DNA from: Pontederia crassipes
Lineage: Eukaryota; Streptophyta; Magnoliopsida; Commelinales; Pontederiaceae
DNA: 64,000 nt
NCBI GenBank assembly: GCA_030549335.1
Contig: CM060190.1
Coordinates: forward strand, 69,144,118-69,208,117
Reading direction: 5' to 3'
Positions 12,513-25,063 of the stretch are shown one piece after another. Under the pieces are notes generated by a model that was not told the DNA's origin, did no database searches, and was given only the letters and a program-made list of their open reading frames with translations. The number at the start of each line of letters is the position of its first letter. The first letter of the stretch is position 1. Both the position numbers and the translations under genes were made by a program.

Positions 12513-12764
12513 TCTCAATGTCAATATTTTTTATTTCATCTATAATAACATCAAAGAGACCTTTTTCACTTGTATCGTTTGCATCCAAAAACTCAAAAAA
12601 ATAATTGTAAGTTTAACACGAGTTGAAGAAATATCTACAATTTTTAATATAAAGGACATTTTTTCTTAATGACTATTATATCCGAAGTTCAATCAAGTAT
12701 GATTGAAAAAGTATTTTGTATTTATAGTTGTTTAAATATTTTTAAAAAAATTCAGCTACTGACA

Positions 12765-12819
<55 letters not shown>

Positions 12820-14960
12820 TTGTATATTATGTCCTAAATAATGTTTGTGGATTTTATCATGTTTAATGCATTGAACATATTCTTGCATAATTGGATCAAA
12901 TTTTGCAATAATCTCAATTAGACTTTTAAAAAAAAATCATTCTTATATTTTTTTTATTTGATCCCCTAAATGCTAAATTATTCTTACCGAACATTTTTTA
13001 TCACATAAATAATTCTTGATAATATATATTATGACATAATTCTAAATTTAGATTACGACATTCACATGATGTATAAATTGCTATAGGATTTATGTTAAAA
13101 TATTTTTTTGCACTTCTTGATTTTTTCCCCTTTATATTTGAGCTATTATCATATTCTTGTCCTCTTAAATTATTAGTCTTAATGTCAATATTTTTCATTT
13201 CATCTATAATAACATCAAAGAGACCTTTTTCACTTGTATCGTCTGCATCAAAAAATTTTAAAAAAAATTGTAAGTTTAATAGGAGTTGAAGAAATATCTA
13301 CAATTCTTAATACAAAAGGCATTTGTTCTTAATGACTATTATATCCGGAGTTCAATCAAGTATGATTGAAAAAGTATTTTGTATTTATAGTTGTTTAAAT
13401 ATTTTTTAAAAAAACTTCAGCTACTAACAAATTTATTATTATTATTATTTTGTATATTATGTCCTAAATAATGTTTATGGATTTTATCATGTTTAATGCA
13501 TTGAACATGTTCTTTCATAATTGGATCAAATTTTGCAATCATCTCAATTAGACTTTAAAAAAATTCATTCCTATATTTTTTTATTTGATCCCCTAAATGC
13601 TAAATTATTCTTACCTAACATTTTTTTATCACATAAATAATTCTTGATAATATATATTATGACATAATTCTAAATTTAGATTATGACATTCACATGGTGT
13701 ATAAATTGCTATAGGATTTATATTAAAATATTTTTTGCACTCCTTGATTTTTTTCCCTTTATATTTGAGCTATTATTATATTATTGTCCTCTTAAATTAT
13801 TAGTCTCAATGTCAATATTTTTTATTTCATCTATAATAACAACAAAGAGACCTTTTTCACTTGTATCGTCTGCATCCAAAAACTCAAAAAAAAATTGTAA
13901 GTTTAATGCGAGTTGAAGAAATATCTATAATTCTTAATACAAAAGACATTTGTTCTTAATGACTATTATATCCGGAGTTCAATCAAGTATGATTGAAAAA
14001 GTATTTTGTATTTATAGTTGTTTACATATTTTTTTACAAATTTCAGCTACTAACAAATTTATTATTATTATTATTATTTTGTATATTATGTCCTAAATAA
14101 TGTTTATGGATTTTATCATGTTTAATGCATTAAACATGTTCTTGCATAATTGGATCAAATTTTGCAATCATCTCAATTAGACTTTAAAAAAATTCATTCC
14201 TATATATTTTTTATTTGATCCCCTAAATGTTAAATTATTCTTACTAACATTTTTTATCACATAAATAATTCTTGATAATATATATTTCAACATTCTCTTT
14301 CTCGATTAATTATTCTTGAAGATTCTTATCTATTATTTTCTTTTTCGCTAATCTTGTCTCTAAATCAATTATGAGCACGTGTTATTTATATGTTCATTAC
14401 TTGTTTTATGAATTTTGACTTTGTCACTAAGATTTCTCCAATGATTACTACCTTCACTAGTTAATTTACTATGACTATGGAATAAATTAATCATCGTCTT
14501 TCATGCTTCTCTCAATTTGATAATTCTTTTTAATATAATTTGAAGTAGAAAAGTGTCTTGAAAATATATCTTTTGGAAATTCTATATCAATATTTTTTAT
14601 TGATAAATTTTCAACTAATAAATCTCTCATATCTGTATCTATATTAATCCATTAACTATAATCATATTTTTTATAAGGCAACTATTCAGTCAATTTTCAT
14701 TTTGATCATATTTAGGATCTACATATGATTCTTCATTTATTTGGTCATATTCTTCCTTTTGCATATCATCTAACTCGAGAATATTAGTACATTATTTTTG
14801 TTCATTCAAGAAACACTCATTCATATTTTCAGAATTATTATTTTTATTGCTAACAAAGAAATTTTCAAGAGCTCCCTTTTGTGATTGTACCAAAGAATCA
14901 ATTCTCCTTTTTTATTTTAAATAACCATATTTATATTTTCTATATGATATTTTTTAAGAT
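12513..14960 (-). pseudogene. hAT-type transposase relic (DUF4371/TTF, ZMYM1-like) with internal triplication
   Basis: On the minus strand the 14,290-14,960 part gives RHFSTSNYIKKNYQ and related sequence, typical of the TTF-type N-terminal domain of hAT/ZMYM1-like transposases. It is followed by DTSEKGLFDVIIDE, NNLRGQEYDNSSNIKGK and INPIAIYTSCECRNLNLELC. The last two match the hAT DUF4371 signature R-G-Q-G-Y-D-N-G-x-N-M-x-G. The DUF4371 block occurs three times in tandem, with anchors (AATGTCAATA) at 12,517, 13,181 and 13,808. The periods are about 664 and 627 bp, and the third copy is truncated near 14,287. Numerous stops and frameshifts make it a pseudogene. Confidence 0.75.
12767..12820. 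repeat. (TTA)n microsatellite within hAT repeat copy 1
   Basis: An uninterrupted TTA/ATT tract of about 17 units sits at a point where the two sibling copies of the hAT tandem repeat carry only 4-6 units (13,434-13,450 and 14,059-14,078). This indicates expansion after the triplication. Confidence 0.9.
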
Positions 14961-15044
14961 AAGATATGATATATACAGATATATTCACGAGAATATGTGA
15001 TATGAGAAGATGATTGAAATGATATAACTTAGATATGAAAACAA

Positions 15045-15229
15045 CAATAATAACAATAACAAAGCCTTATTCCACTAGGTGGGGTCGGCTACATGGATCA
15101 TACGATGATTCGTTGATCTATGTTCATAAGATTCGACAGGATTTTAGGGTTTTACACTGGCTGTCGGAGCCTAACACAACCCTCCTCCTTTATCCGGGCT
15201 TGGGACCAGCTATAAAACATAGGCGGAGT
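15045..15229 (-). mobile_element. Short retroposon copy 3, with 20-bp TSD
   Basis: This minus-strand copy has an AAC-rich tail (reverse complement of the 3' end) at the left, then AAAGCCTTATTCCACTAGG. It ends at its 5' terminus, CTATAAAACATAGGCGGAGT. The 20-bp target duplication TAACTTAGATATGAAAACAA lies at 15,025-15,044 and 15,230-15,249. Like copy 1 it is internally deleted relative to copy 2. Confidence 0.82.
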
Positions 15230-15249
15230 TAACTTAGATATGAAAACAA

Positions 15250-17560
15250 ATTAACATATTTTTAAAAAGAGAAAAAATATGACTTTTATTAGGAAAATTG
15301 TGATATTTTATGAAATGAAGAGAAGATACGAAAGAATTAATGGTGAATTGTAGGACGAATTTTAAGGAGTATTAACAAATGTTTGAGTAAATGATTCTAT
15401 AAAAAGGAGCAAATTAATATCCTCATTAATTAAGAAATCAATTTACGAGAAAAAAAGTTAATTTATATTGACGGGGACAATTATGAAGCATAATAAATTA
15501 TATCAAATTTATTGGCCGAATTTTAAAGAGCATTAAAATGATTAATATAAATGACTAATATGTTAATCAAAATTGAAGGCCTCAAGTCTCCTTGGGCCGC
15601 GGGCCAGTCCTACACCTTATTTATCTAAACTCTTAAATTCAGAAAAATTTAAGAGATTGACTCGAGAGTTTAACAATATCAATGTATTTAAGTTCAAAAC
15701 CAATTGAGGATGGAATTGGAAACCAACCCTAACTTGAAAAAGAATCACGAAGAAGAAGCCAGGGGTGCCTTTGCTGGCTTTTTGCCATGTGTCTTTTAAA
15801 AAAAGTTCACTTTTTCTTTTTCAATTAATGTTCGGTAAAATTACAATAGTTCCTTTTTCTGAAAAGAATCTCACAGTAAATTATTATTATTTTTTTCTCA
15901 AAGTTGGTCCATCCATCCTAAATTATTTAATTTTTATATCCAGCTTGTCCAAACCCAACCAAGGGTCGAGATCACAAAGAGGGAAACTATGGCCATGGGT
16001 TTAAACTCTAAATGCGATCTGACCGGGGAAGGGTGAGCCGATTTAATACCAGTCCGATTCATGTGAGACTTTTCTGAATCTAGATCGGATCAAAATTTAT
16101 TAAATTAATTTTGTTTAAGATGCTTCACTAAATACATTTTTCGTTTAAACTTTACATAGCTTCTTGAATGATAGAATGTACATGATGATGTCTTCTAATA
16201 TGCCATAAATTTATTGATAGGAATGTAAGAAAAAATTGATTAATTCAAAAAAGTTATTCGACTTAACAAAAATAAAAAAAATTTGGATTCTGAATATAAT
16301 TTATGATTTTTAATAAATTAAAATCCACCTGCTTAAATTAGAGCTCCACCCAAGAAAATTGTAGGGCTTCGCGAGTTCATTTTTTATTTATATAATTATT
16401 TCACTACTAATCAAATTTTTTATTATACATATAATATTTTTTGTATATAATTTCATAATTATTTTATCACAATATCGAACTCTAATTATCGTAACTTAAA
16501 AAAAATTAGTACTACATTTTATATTTGATATAAAATTAAAATTTTTATGTTAATTTTTATTTATTATATAGTTTTTTAAAAAATAATTATATAAAAGTAG
16601 GGCTAAAAAACATTAAAAAAAATTATTTGTTAGAGGATGATTTTTAGTTTTCTAAATGATTTTAGAATAATTTTTTAATTTAAGAAATTTAAAAAATAGC
16701 GAGCAATTTTTTGAACCTGAAATCCGAACCGACCTGGATTACTATTCATGATACTATCATATGATGGTATATTTAACTTGTAACAAGAATTGGGCACTCA
16801 TATTCATTATAGCGCATTAAATAAGTTGATGCGCATTGTAGTTACAGCGACAACTAAAATATGCGGCTCACAGCAAAATTAACACATCTAATATACATCT
16901 TAGTAGACTTGTAGCAACTTAGCGTAAATAAGTTTTATCTTTCATAATCATTTTAGATTAATATTTGAATCGCTCTCAAGAACATTAATGGACTTTAACA
17001 AGAATTTAATGTACTTAACAAGTTGTGATGATTCTTGGATAGTGATGATTATGGCATCTTTGTGGGTTCATTCCTATGTCACTGATCAGAGTCCTTATCT
17101 TGGGGGATGGATGTCATTTATCTCTCTCTCTTCTTCCTTTTGACAACCCAATCAATGGCCACCACAGAGAGAGATTAACTTCAACATCAGAAAATTATTT
17201 CCCCATTATTTCCCCAACGTCTAAATTGATCATCTTTTTGGAAGCTCACTTCCCATGCATAAATATTTTTTTGTCCAAGAAGTGAATCTAAACTTCTTCA
17301 GAACTGGTTTCACTGCAGATGGCATATTTACAGGAACTCCAATTAGAAAAACCAACATGTCAGATGTGGCATGCATTCCCACCTCATATCAGTAGCTTAC
17401 AAGTCAACTGAGACAAAAGAAAACTGTTCCTTTTTCTCGTGAGTTAGAAAAATCCAAGCATTCGGTTTTCTGCTACTGCAACCTTTCCCTCCAATCAAAA
17501 TAACTCGGAAATGTAAAAGAATTGCGTGAATGAGTTAATACATGCAACCTCTCAATTCAT
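15250..17560. other. AT-rich intergenic DNA
   Basis: I see no supported gene. Scattered CCGGACC/GAACCGACC-like blocks near 16,020-16,090 and 16,715-16,740 hint at another decayed MITE-like element, but its ends could not be defined. Confidence 0.4.
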
Positions 17561-17572
17561 GAATACAGAAAC

Positions 17573-18629
17573 TGCATATATATCACACATTTCAGAGCAA
17601 CCAGAGATTTTTCTTTCCTTTGCTTTCCTGCTCTTTGTGGTGTTGATTTGCATATCTCAAGCCTAACGTCGGCTTTTGGAGAGAGAAGTGTCTCTAGGAC
17701 ATGATGATATCGGCTTCTTTTTTGTTGCGTGATATTTGTATCTTTTATTTTTTCAAATGTGGATCTTAAGTGATGTCAATGCTTTGTCCACACTGAAGAA
17801 ATCTCAGGGTGCAGATTCCATGGATCATGCCACAGAAGTAGAATGACAGGCCGGCAGCATGACCAGCAAATTGTTGTTGTTTATGATGATATAATTTGCC
17901 AGGATGATCCTGACCACAAGTTCCTGAAACCACCCCAGAGCCACATCTTTGACTCCCCCCAGAGCTCGACAAAATCAGACACCACCCACCAGGGCCAACC
18001 ACCACAGATACACACTGACTGTACCATAATTTTTGCATTTTTCCCCCCTGTTCCTCCTTTTCCTTGATCCAAATTACCTCCCCTCTCTTGTCCTGGTCTC
18101 TTTTATTCTGCTCGCCCTTCGTTCCAACAGCTTATTCCTCTGTTAGCAGATCTAAGCTTGGCTTCTCGGGTACTGATATGTTCACACCATGTCGCTATAT
18201 TGTCTTCTTTCTAAGTTTCTAGCATATTGTTTTTCCTTCTCAAATATATGAATTCAGTTTGCATGTCCTCTATTCATATCTGTTATGTTACTGTTGTTCG
18301 TTAACTTACAGTGTTCTTGTCTTGGCTGTAAACGGTCTACCATCATTTCGATACTTTCTGAGAAACACTTGTGCATGCGTGTTTCTATGAGTTCAGTTTA
18401 GAGATATATTTACAATGAACTGCTCCCAAGTCTTTGATCTCTAACTGTGGTACAATCATTGGGATGTTTCCAGTGATAGATGCCTTTTTTTCATGTATCT
18501 TTATGTTTGCATACCTTAGAAAGTCCTAAAGCAATATAGTTTGAGAATGATGGAACCTTTATCTGTATTTGTGTTACTACTAATTCAGTTTATCTTCAAG
18601 AACATCAGGAAGTTTGACCAGCAAAGAAA
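17573..18629 (+). promoter_or_regulatory. Inferred promoter, leader and 5'UTR intron of the BBX gene
   Basis: GCATATATATCAC at about 17,574-17,586 is a candidate TATA box, with transcription expected near 17,610. A CT-rich leader runs to about 18,171, where CTTCTCGG|GTACTG could be a donor. The sequence AACATCAG|GAAGTTTG, ending at 18,609-18,610, is a good acceptor 20 nt before the ATG. A 5'UTR intron is therefore plausible, but it is inferred from splice-like signals and not proven. Confidence 0.35.
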
Positions 18630-20682
18630 ATGAAGATACAGTGCGATGTGTGTCATGCACCGGCGACGCTGATATGCTGCGCCGACGAGGCAGCGCTGTG
18701 CGCTAACTGTGATGTCGAGATCCACGCCGCCAACAAGCTGGCAAGCAAGCACCAGAGGCTCCTCCTGGAGTGCTTCTCTGACAAGCTCCCTCGTTGCGAC
18801 ATCTGCAAAGTAATGTACTCTGATTCGCTCTTTGGCCTCTCACATTCATATAATCTGTTTGTGTCCTATCATGAGTTATTAGATTGTTATTGTGCACAGG
18901 CATATATAGCTTAATATGATTCAATAATGGAGAGATGACCTGTTCACTCTAAAACCATAGAATACATATGAAATCAGATTTCACTTCTTTTAATGGACAC
19001 CAAAATGTAACTTATAGCACTACAGAATTGGCCAGAGTCAAATCGTCCTTTTGGTTGTGAAAAACAAAGAATGGAAAAAAAGGAAACAAAAACTCCACCT
19101 TTCAGTAGTTCTATAATTCACTTAGTTCGGTTGGCTAAAGGGAAATGAGGACTTTGAGAAATTTCGCTATGGAAGAAAAGGATAAAGGACCTGCACCTGA
19201 ATCATGGACGGTATCCTAAATTAGCACGCAACTGAAATGTTATATAAGAACAAAGAAGCTTAAATGATAAAATTAGAGCCTGGCTTTGTCAATTTGGAGA
19301 GTTAAATCCAACACCAAGTTTGGTGTTACCACTTCTTGTGAGAGAAAAACTTCGTGGACATCTGAATACGTTATATATAATCAAACAAAACAAGAGGAGA
19401 GAAAATTTACTGTACCTGCGAAGATTCTAATCAAAATAAGAGATTCATCAGACCAAGAATATTTTTTGGGTGTGTATCTGGAGAAAGGCTTCAGATGTTC
19501 TAAAGTACATCTAGCAGATTAATTCGAAGTAAAAAAGATAGAGTAAAAACAATTTATTCCCTCAAGATCGGAATATATGTCACTAATATTTAACGAGCAC
19601 CTGGGATTCAATCCTACTATCAATTGAACCAACCAATGTTTCTTACCAAGAATATGATAAAAGAAGAAAAAATAAATGTCCCCGCTTTCTACACTTAAAT
19701 TAATCTTTCGACAACATTTTTATGCTAATGGTTCATAGTATAGCCAAGGTGGATATCACTTCTTGGAGAAAGTGGCGTTAGAACACCTACTACTGCTTTA
19801 AATTTCTTCTCTTTTGCATATTCGCGTGCTGTTTCTTACTTTGAAGCCCTATGTTGCTTCAGGATCTCTTAGCATAAACAGATTCGGATAAGAGTCTACT
19901 GTACTTAACATGAACTTGTTACTGCTTAAATCATGCTTGACTTGCCTATACGAACTAAACTTCTGAAAACACCAGCGCATGAAATAGAGTATGCGATGTT
20001 CTAAAGTACTTCCTTCTGCTCTCTTCTTGAATCTTACTAGGAGAAGACAGCATTCATTTTCTGTGTGGAAGATAGAGCCCTCTTCTGCCGTGAGTGTGAT
20101 GAGCCTATTCACGTTCCCGGCACCCTTTCGGGTGACCACCAACGTTACCTAGCTACTGGAATTCGCGTGGCCCTGAGTACAATGGCCAACAAGGAGACCC
20201 AGAAGAGCAATCCTCCTGAACCACCAAATCAGAGCCCGCCTGCAATTACTGCAAAAGTACCTCCGGCACAGCAAGCCACTCCACCATTCATGCAATCTGC
20301 ATGGGCTGTGGAAGACTTCCTCCAGCTCTCAGACTATGAATCTACTGACAAGGTTCCATTTCTCAAACTTTGGATACATGATAGATTTCTGAAAATCTTC
20401 TTTTTGAAGTCTTAGCGCAAAGCTAAGATTTTGAAGCAACTTCAATTGCAGAAGGGGTCTCCCATTGGGTTTGGAGAGCTCGAGTGGTTCTCGAATGTTG
20501 GCCTTTTCGATGATCAACTGAGCAACTCAACGTTGGCGCCTGCTGAAGTTCCTGAACTTCCGACCGTGCAAGCCAGCAACGCCAGCTACTACAGATCCAA
20601 CAAAACAAACCAGACATCTAAGAAGCCTAGAGTTGAGGTCTCTGATGATGATGAGTACTTCACTGTCCCGGATCTTGGCTGA
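18630..20682 (+). CDS. BBX24: Double B-box zinc-finger transcription regulator, BBX24/BBX25 (STO/STH) type
   Basis: There are three coding exons: 18,630-18,809, 20,041-20,352 and 20,452-20,682. The introns are GT...AG and in phase 0, and the product is about 240 aa, close to Arabidopsis BBX24. B-box 1 begins MKIQCDVCHAPATLICC and ends near IHAANKLASKHQRLLL. B-box 2 spans the exon 1/2 junction, from CDICK and EKTAFIFCVEDRALFC to HQRYLATGI. The middle region carries AWAVEDFLQLSDYESTDK, exon 3 begins KGSPIGFGELEWFSNVGLF, and the C terminus is DDDEYFTVPDLG. These are the hallmarks of the subfamily, which in Arabidopsis acts in the nucleus in light signalling with HY5 and COP1. The C-terminal VP motif is retained. 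One residue of the usual B-box 1 (CEKAPAT, here CHAPAT) is missing. The choice between BBX24 and BBX25 cannot be made from this sequence. Confidence 0.93.
18810..20040 (+). other. Intron 1 of the BBX gene
   Basis: This 1.23-kb intron lies between CTGCAAA|GTAATG and TTACTAG|GAGAAG. Open frames within it have no recognisable domain. I see no embedded element. Confidence 0.85.
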
Positions 20683-21700
20683 AAAGTGCAGCACACAGTT
20701 ACTGTATATCTCATAAGCATATCTATGACAGACAGAGAAGTGGACACATAAATCCATGAAAGTTTCCATGGAGATTTTGATGGATTTATGGTCAGCTTCA
20801 CTGGTCAGGAGTCTTTAAAATGTTTATTTAGGAAGTTGAGTGTAAACTCTTGAAGTTACATGGTAGACATGGTTTGTGATCAGTCGTCTTGAAATGTCCT
20901 ACATATCTACAAATTTATATCGAACAGTTGCAATTCTATACGGAAATGCTTCTCCAGTTTTAAACCAAATTTCACATCACAAATGCAAACTCTATCTGAT
21001 TTAATTATGCTCCACGCAGCCATTTCAATTGGAAGCATGCAGATACTCAGGTTGATAAGCGAGTCGCTGAACTCATTCTTCATGATACTGTCATCCCATC
21101 ATCGTCACTTCTGAGAAGACATAATGGAATTGGGTTCAATTGTTCGGTTGCCGATTGTGTAATGGAGACTGGGCAGAATGGGAGGAGAATTCGGTTGCAT
21201 TTTAATAAAATTCAATTGTTCTCCAGTAATTTCTTTTAACATGTTCTTTGCATAGACAAATTTTACAAAGGAATATTGCATTTGCATAGACAAAGTTTAC
21301 AAAGGGATGTTGCAGTTTTCACTAAATTTATTCATCACAATCGGACCCAAATACACAAAATACGAAATTAGAAAGTTGGGCAGATGTTCAAGTATCAGCT
21401 CTTCCTTTAAACTCGAAGCACTTTGGATTTGGAAGTAGATGGATCTCTGTTTCTCAATCTTGTAATTTCTGGTTTGCAGAGGGACAAGCCATATGATCAC
21501 TCAGCCAAACAAATTGAGATTGATTGCTGATTTTGAGCATCAAATCTAAGACTGTCAACAGTTTAAATATGATACAGGCAACACAATATTCATTAATACA
21601 AGGAAAAGATATGCATGTCAATACCAATAAGTGACAGGAGCATCTTAAATGATGAGATATGGGTTTAAATGATGAGAGAGACTAAATGTGCCAATCAAAA
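20683..21700. other. 3'UTR and downstream DNA of the BBX gene
   Basis: The first few hundred bases are expected 3'UTR. Beyond that I recognise neither genes nor elements. Confidence 0.4.
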
Positions 21701-22520
21701 GGGCCCGGAAAATCATGGATGTAGAATCATCTCCAGGTGAGTTGAGAATGGCTCTCTTTCCATCTTGCAAGTGTGAAATCAAAAGATTGTCTAGATCTGA
21801 TTTTAATCCAAAAGATCTAAACAAGAAGCTGAACTTGCTTCTCTCCCTCATCAAACACCCCATAATAACATTTTTTCACTAAAAATTAAAGTCGAACTAA
21901 TATGAATTTTTCATGCATAGAAAAAACAGATTAAAGTCGTTTTTACTACAATAAAAGGCTAATTAGGTTGCACACTGCATGAATTATAAGAGAATCAATT
22001 CTGGTCTGTAAATATTGTAGTGCAACGGACACAAATGTTTCTCAATACGATGCATGACAAATCAACAATACACAGAAGGCACATGCAAAGATCGAACTTT
22101 TAGGATGTCCAGCATAGAAATGTCAATGTAATGAAATGTAATACAATGTAATCCTACCACCTCCGCCAGATCAGAGTGGAGTTCACCGGCGGACGAGTAT
22201 TGGCGGAATTCCCGAAAAAATCGGTTCTTTCTCGCAAATGAAGAAATTGCCTCAAAACAATGTCATAGTTTTGGGACAGAGTGAGTTTGCTTTGAAGGAA
22301 AAAAAATCGATGCGGCATAAGCTCAGTCAACATGCGCGCACAGGAATCCGAGAGTAAGTAAACGATGGAGAAATGTACCAGTTAAGAAGGGCCCGGAAAA
22401 TCAAGAATGTATCATTTCCAGGTGAGTTGAGACTGGATTTGTTGTTGCAAGTGTAAGAAATATCGTTGCCTGGATCGGATGGAGTTCCCTACGATCCAAA
22501 CAAGAAGCTGAAACTTGCTT
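21701..22520. repeat. Diverged direct duplication of an unidentified unit of about 135 bp
   Basis: The segments 21,701-21,840 and 22,389-22,520 both begin GGGCCCGGAAAATCA, share CCAGGTGAGTTGAGA and TTGCAAGTGT, and end AACAAGAAGCTGAA.CTTGCTT. The shared CAG|GTGAGT would be a strong plus-strand splice donor. Neither strand gives a recognisable protein. The copies are diverged, so the duplication is not recent. Confidence 0.7.
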
Positions 22521-22689
22521 CTTTACAACCAAATCAAAGTAAACGGTTGCCGAAGCCCAAAAAAAAAAAAGAAAGGAAAAATTGTTACTGAAAAAACAAC
22601 GGAATGATATCAATAATAGCAGAATGGCGCCAGCGTTGCAGAAACATGGAATCGGAAGGATACAGACCAAATTGGACGTCTTTTTCCGT

Positions 22690-22790
22690 GTTATCCGACG
22701 AAATGAGAGAACGGTAGAAGAAGTGGTGGAGGCGGGAGTTTATAAGGGATTTGATTAGGGTTTAGGGGGCGGGGCTTCCTTGGATCTTGC
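22690..22790 (-). promoter_or_regulatory. Candidate minus-strand promoter with telo-box and TATA box
   Basis: On the minus strand GCCCCGCCCCCTAAACCCTAAT contains a GC box and the telo-box AAACCCTAA. It is followed about 12 nt later by CCTTATAAACTCC, a good TATA box. This arrangement is typical of plant translation-apparatus and snoRNA genes. Transcription would run leftward through the duplicated unit at 22,389-22,520. No product could be identified. Confidence 0.4.
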
Positions 22791-24951
22791 ACATTACTGA
22801 ATTGCCCAAAAAGAGCCCGAATACTTTATCCAATTACAGAAACCCAACCCACAATTCAAAATTTGAGATGGGCCACGTAGCATTTTCAGAATGATTTCTT
22901 TAATATAAAATTTACCCCTTATACAATAATATTTTTAAACTACTAATAATTTGAACTTAAATTATTTAGCCTCAGCTGTCCAATAATAGAGAAAATGAAA
23001 GAAGAATAAAGAAGACAGAAAAAAAATCATTCTCTTTATTTGATTAAGTTTAAATGGAAAGATAATGAAAAGAATATTATTTTCTTTTTACTCCACTCAT
23101 CTTTAATGTCTTATTTTTTTTTCAACCCTAAAATAAAGTTGAAAGGAGAACAAAAATAGTCAGCGTATACTTCCTGTTTTGTTCATACCTAACTAAAATA
23201 TAAGTAAATGTAGTAATGTACAAAGAACATACTTATTCAAATAAAAATATTAATTATCTCTTATTCACTTTTTAAATTATTTTATTCGTACCTAATTAAT
23301 ACTTTGTTCATACCTTCATTCTTTTTCCTTTTTCTTCCCATAGCTCGTTTGGCAAAATAACATGAAGATTTTTTCTTACTCACACTATTTTAACCAAACA
23401 CCCATCATTTATTATACGCGGGTTCCATATTTTTTTAATTTAAATGAAGCGTGAACATTTGTTTGTATTAGATTAAGGACATTATTATTATTACTCTAAG
23501 CGTTCAAAACATTTGAAATTTTTATCTTTGTGCGATAAAATAAAATGACAATAGAATATTTTGAAATGACAATAATAATATCATAGATTAATAGCATTTA
23601 TAGAGGAGAGGGATCGGATGTCATTTAAAAAAATTTCTCTCTCCTTAATCTTAAACCTTATGGCTTATGGCATCAAAACACTGCATGTGTGGCATCTGAT
23701 AATTCAAGAATATGAATTTAATTCTTCATATTCCGCCAAACATTACATTTATTTAATTTAAATATATATATATATTCTTGTAAACAGTAAAATCTTATTG
23801 TAAAGTAATTCTTTCTTTCACCCAAATTTTCTCTATTATGGACTTCAATTTCAAGAAAATTAATGATTAGTTGAAATTTATTAATTTTATTCTAAAAATA
23901 ATGTTGAGATGCCAAACTGATTTAAGAATAACTTACATGATTTAACTAATTTCATTCTCTCATATTCCATCCCAACCTTTCATATCTCTCAATTCAAAGA
24001 GACCCTTAAAAAAGAATATCCATTCAAAGTGTCAATATGATATTGGATTTATTATTATTTATCCACTCCAATTTTATAAAAACAAAATTATAAAAAAATA
24101 TGTAATAGAATATCAACAAAAACTACTGTTAGTATTGTCATAATCATACTTAACGATATAAATTATTATTTAGATGTTACTGTTATCATAATTATTCACA
24201 AAACTATAATATCATTATTAGTGACAATAATATTTTGAAAACTACATATAGTAAGAGGCTATTATTATTTTAATATAAAATAAATTTTATGTAAATATCA
24301 TTATTATATTTTAATTTATGCTTTTAACTGAATTATAAAAAAATTAACTTGGCCTAAGATTAAAATATGTTTTTTTTTTATAAGGATCAACGTTTTAAAG
24401 TGATCCTAAGATATGTTAACCACTTTTGTATCTTCAGACCTCCTTAAATGTCTGAAGAAATCGGCTTTGTCATTTCTTCTTATCTACGAAACTTTTTTCC
24501 GTAACAATTTTTTTTTATCTCGAAAACAACAACACATATAATTCTCATTCTCTTTATTTTATTTTTTCGAATGGATATAAAATGATATTTTTCATAAAGC
24601 ATAATAAAGATGATGCCTACTTGAGAACATTTGAAATATTTAAACGCTATAAATGATTGCTACCAAAATACATGTGTAAATTGGAAAACCAATTTATAGT
24701 CTCAGGGAGTGGAGTGGAAAATCCTTTATCTTTTTATTGTTCACCGGGATATAACAAGATAATTTCATAAATATGAAAAGAAAAAAAAAGTTGACGGAAA
24801 CGAAAAACGTGAGGTTGTTATTTCAAAAGTTTAAGGTATGCAAGTGATTGGTATTAAAGTTTTATAATAGGAAAAAATATGAATTATATGTATTTATCAA
24901 ATATGATTGGGTTTGGGTAGAAAATTGTGTAAAAAATCATGAAAACTTATG
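22791..24951. other. AT-rich intergenic DNA
   Basis: I see no supported gene or element. Short microsatellite-like A/T runs only. Confidence 0.45.
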
Positions 24952-25023
24952 CCCCCTCACGCAGGATCGAACTACGGACCTTTAGTTTACAAGACTGACG
25001 CTCTACCACTGAGCTATAAGGGC
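24952..25023 (-). tRNA. tRNA-Thr(UGU)-like gene
   Basis: The minus strand folds as a complete 72-nt cloverleaf. The acceptor starts GCCCTTA, the D arm is GCTC/GAGC, and the anticodon loop CTTGTAA has anticodon UGU. The variable loop is AGGTC, and the T arm is CGTAG-TTCGATC-CTGCG. The internal A box (TAGCTCAGTGGT) and B box (GTTCGATCC) are present, and T-runs follow within about 20 nt as a Pol III terminator. Two defects are visible: a C-A mismatch in the anticodon stem and an unpaired first acceptor position (G-G) caused by an extra G. It could be a slightly degenerate gene. CCA is not encoded. Confidence 0.8.
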
Positions 25024-25063
25024 TAAGCTTAATTACTTTCCTCCATTTTGTTTTAAATTTCTA

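Noticed and set aside
17766..18072. Frames upstream of the BBX gene
   Set aside because: They lie in the expected promoter or leader and have no family match. They are best read as untranslated.
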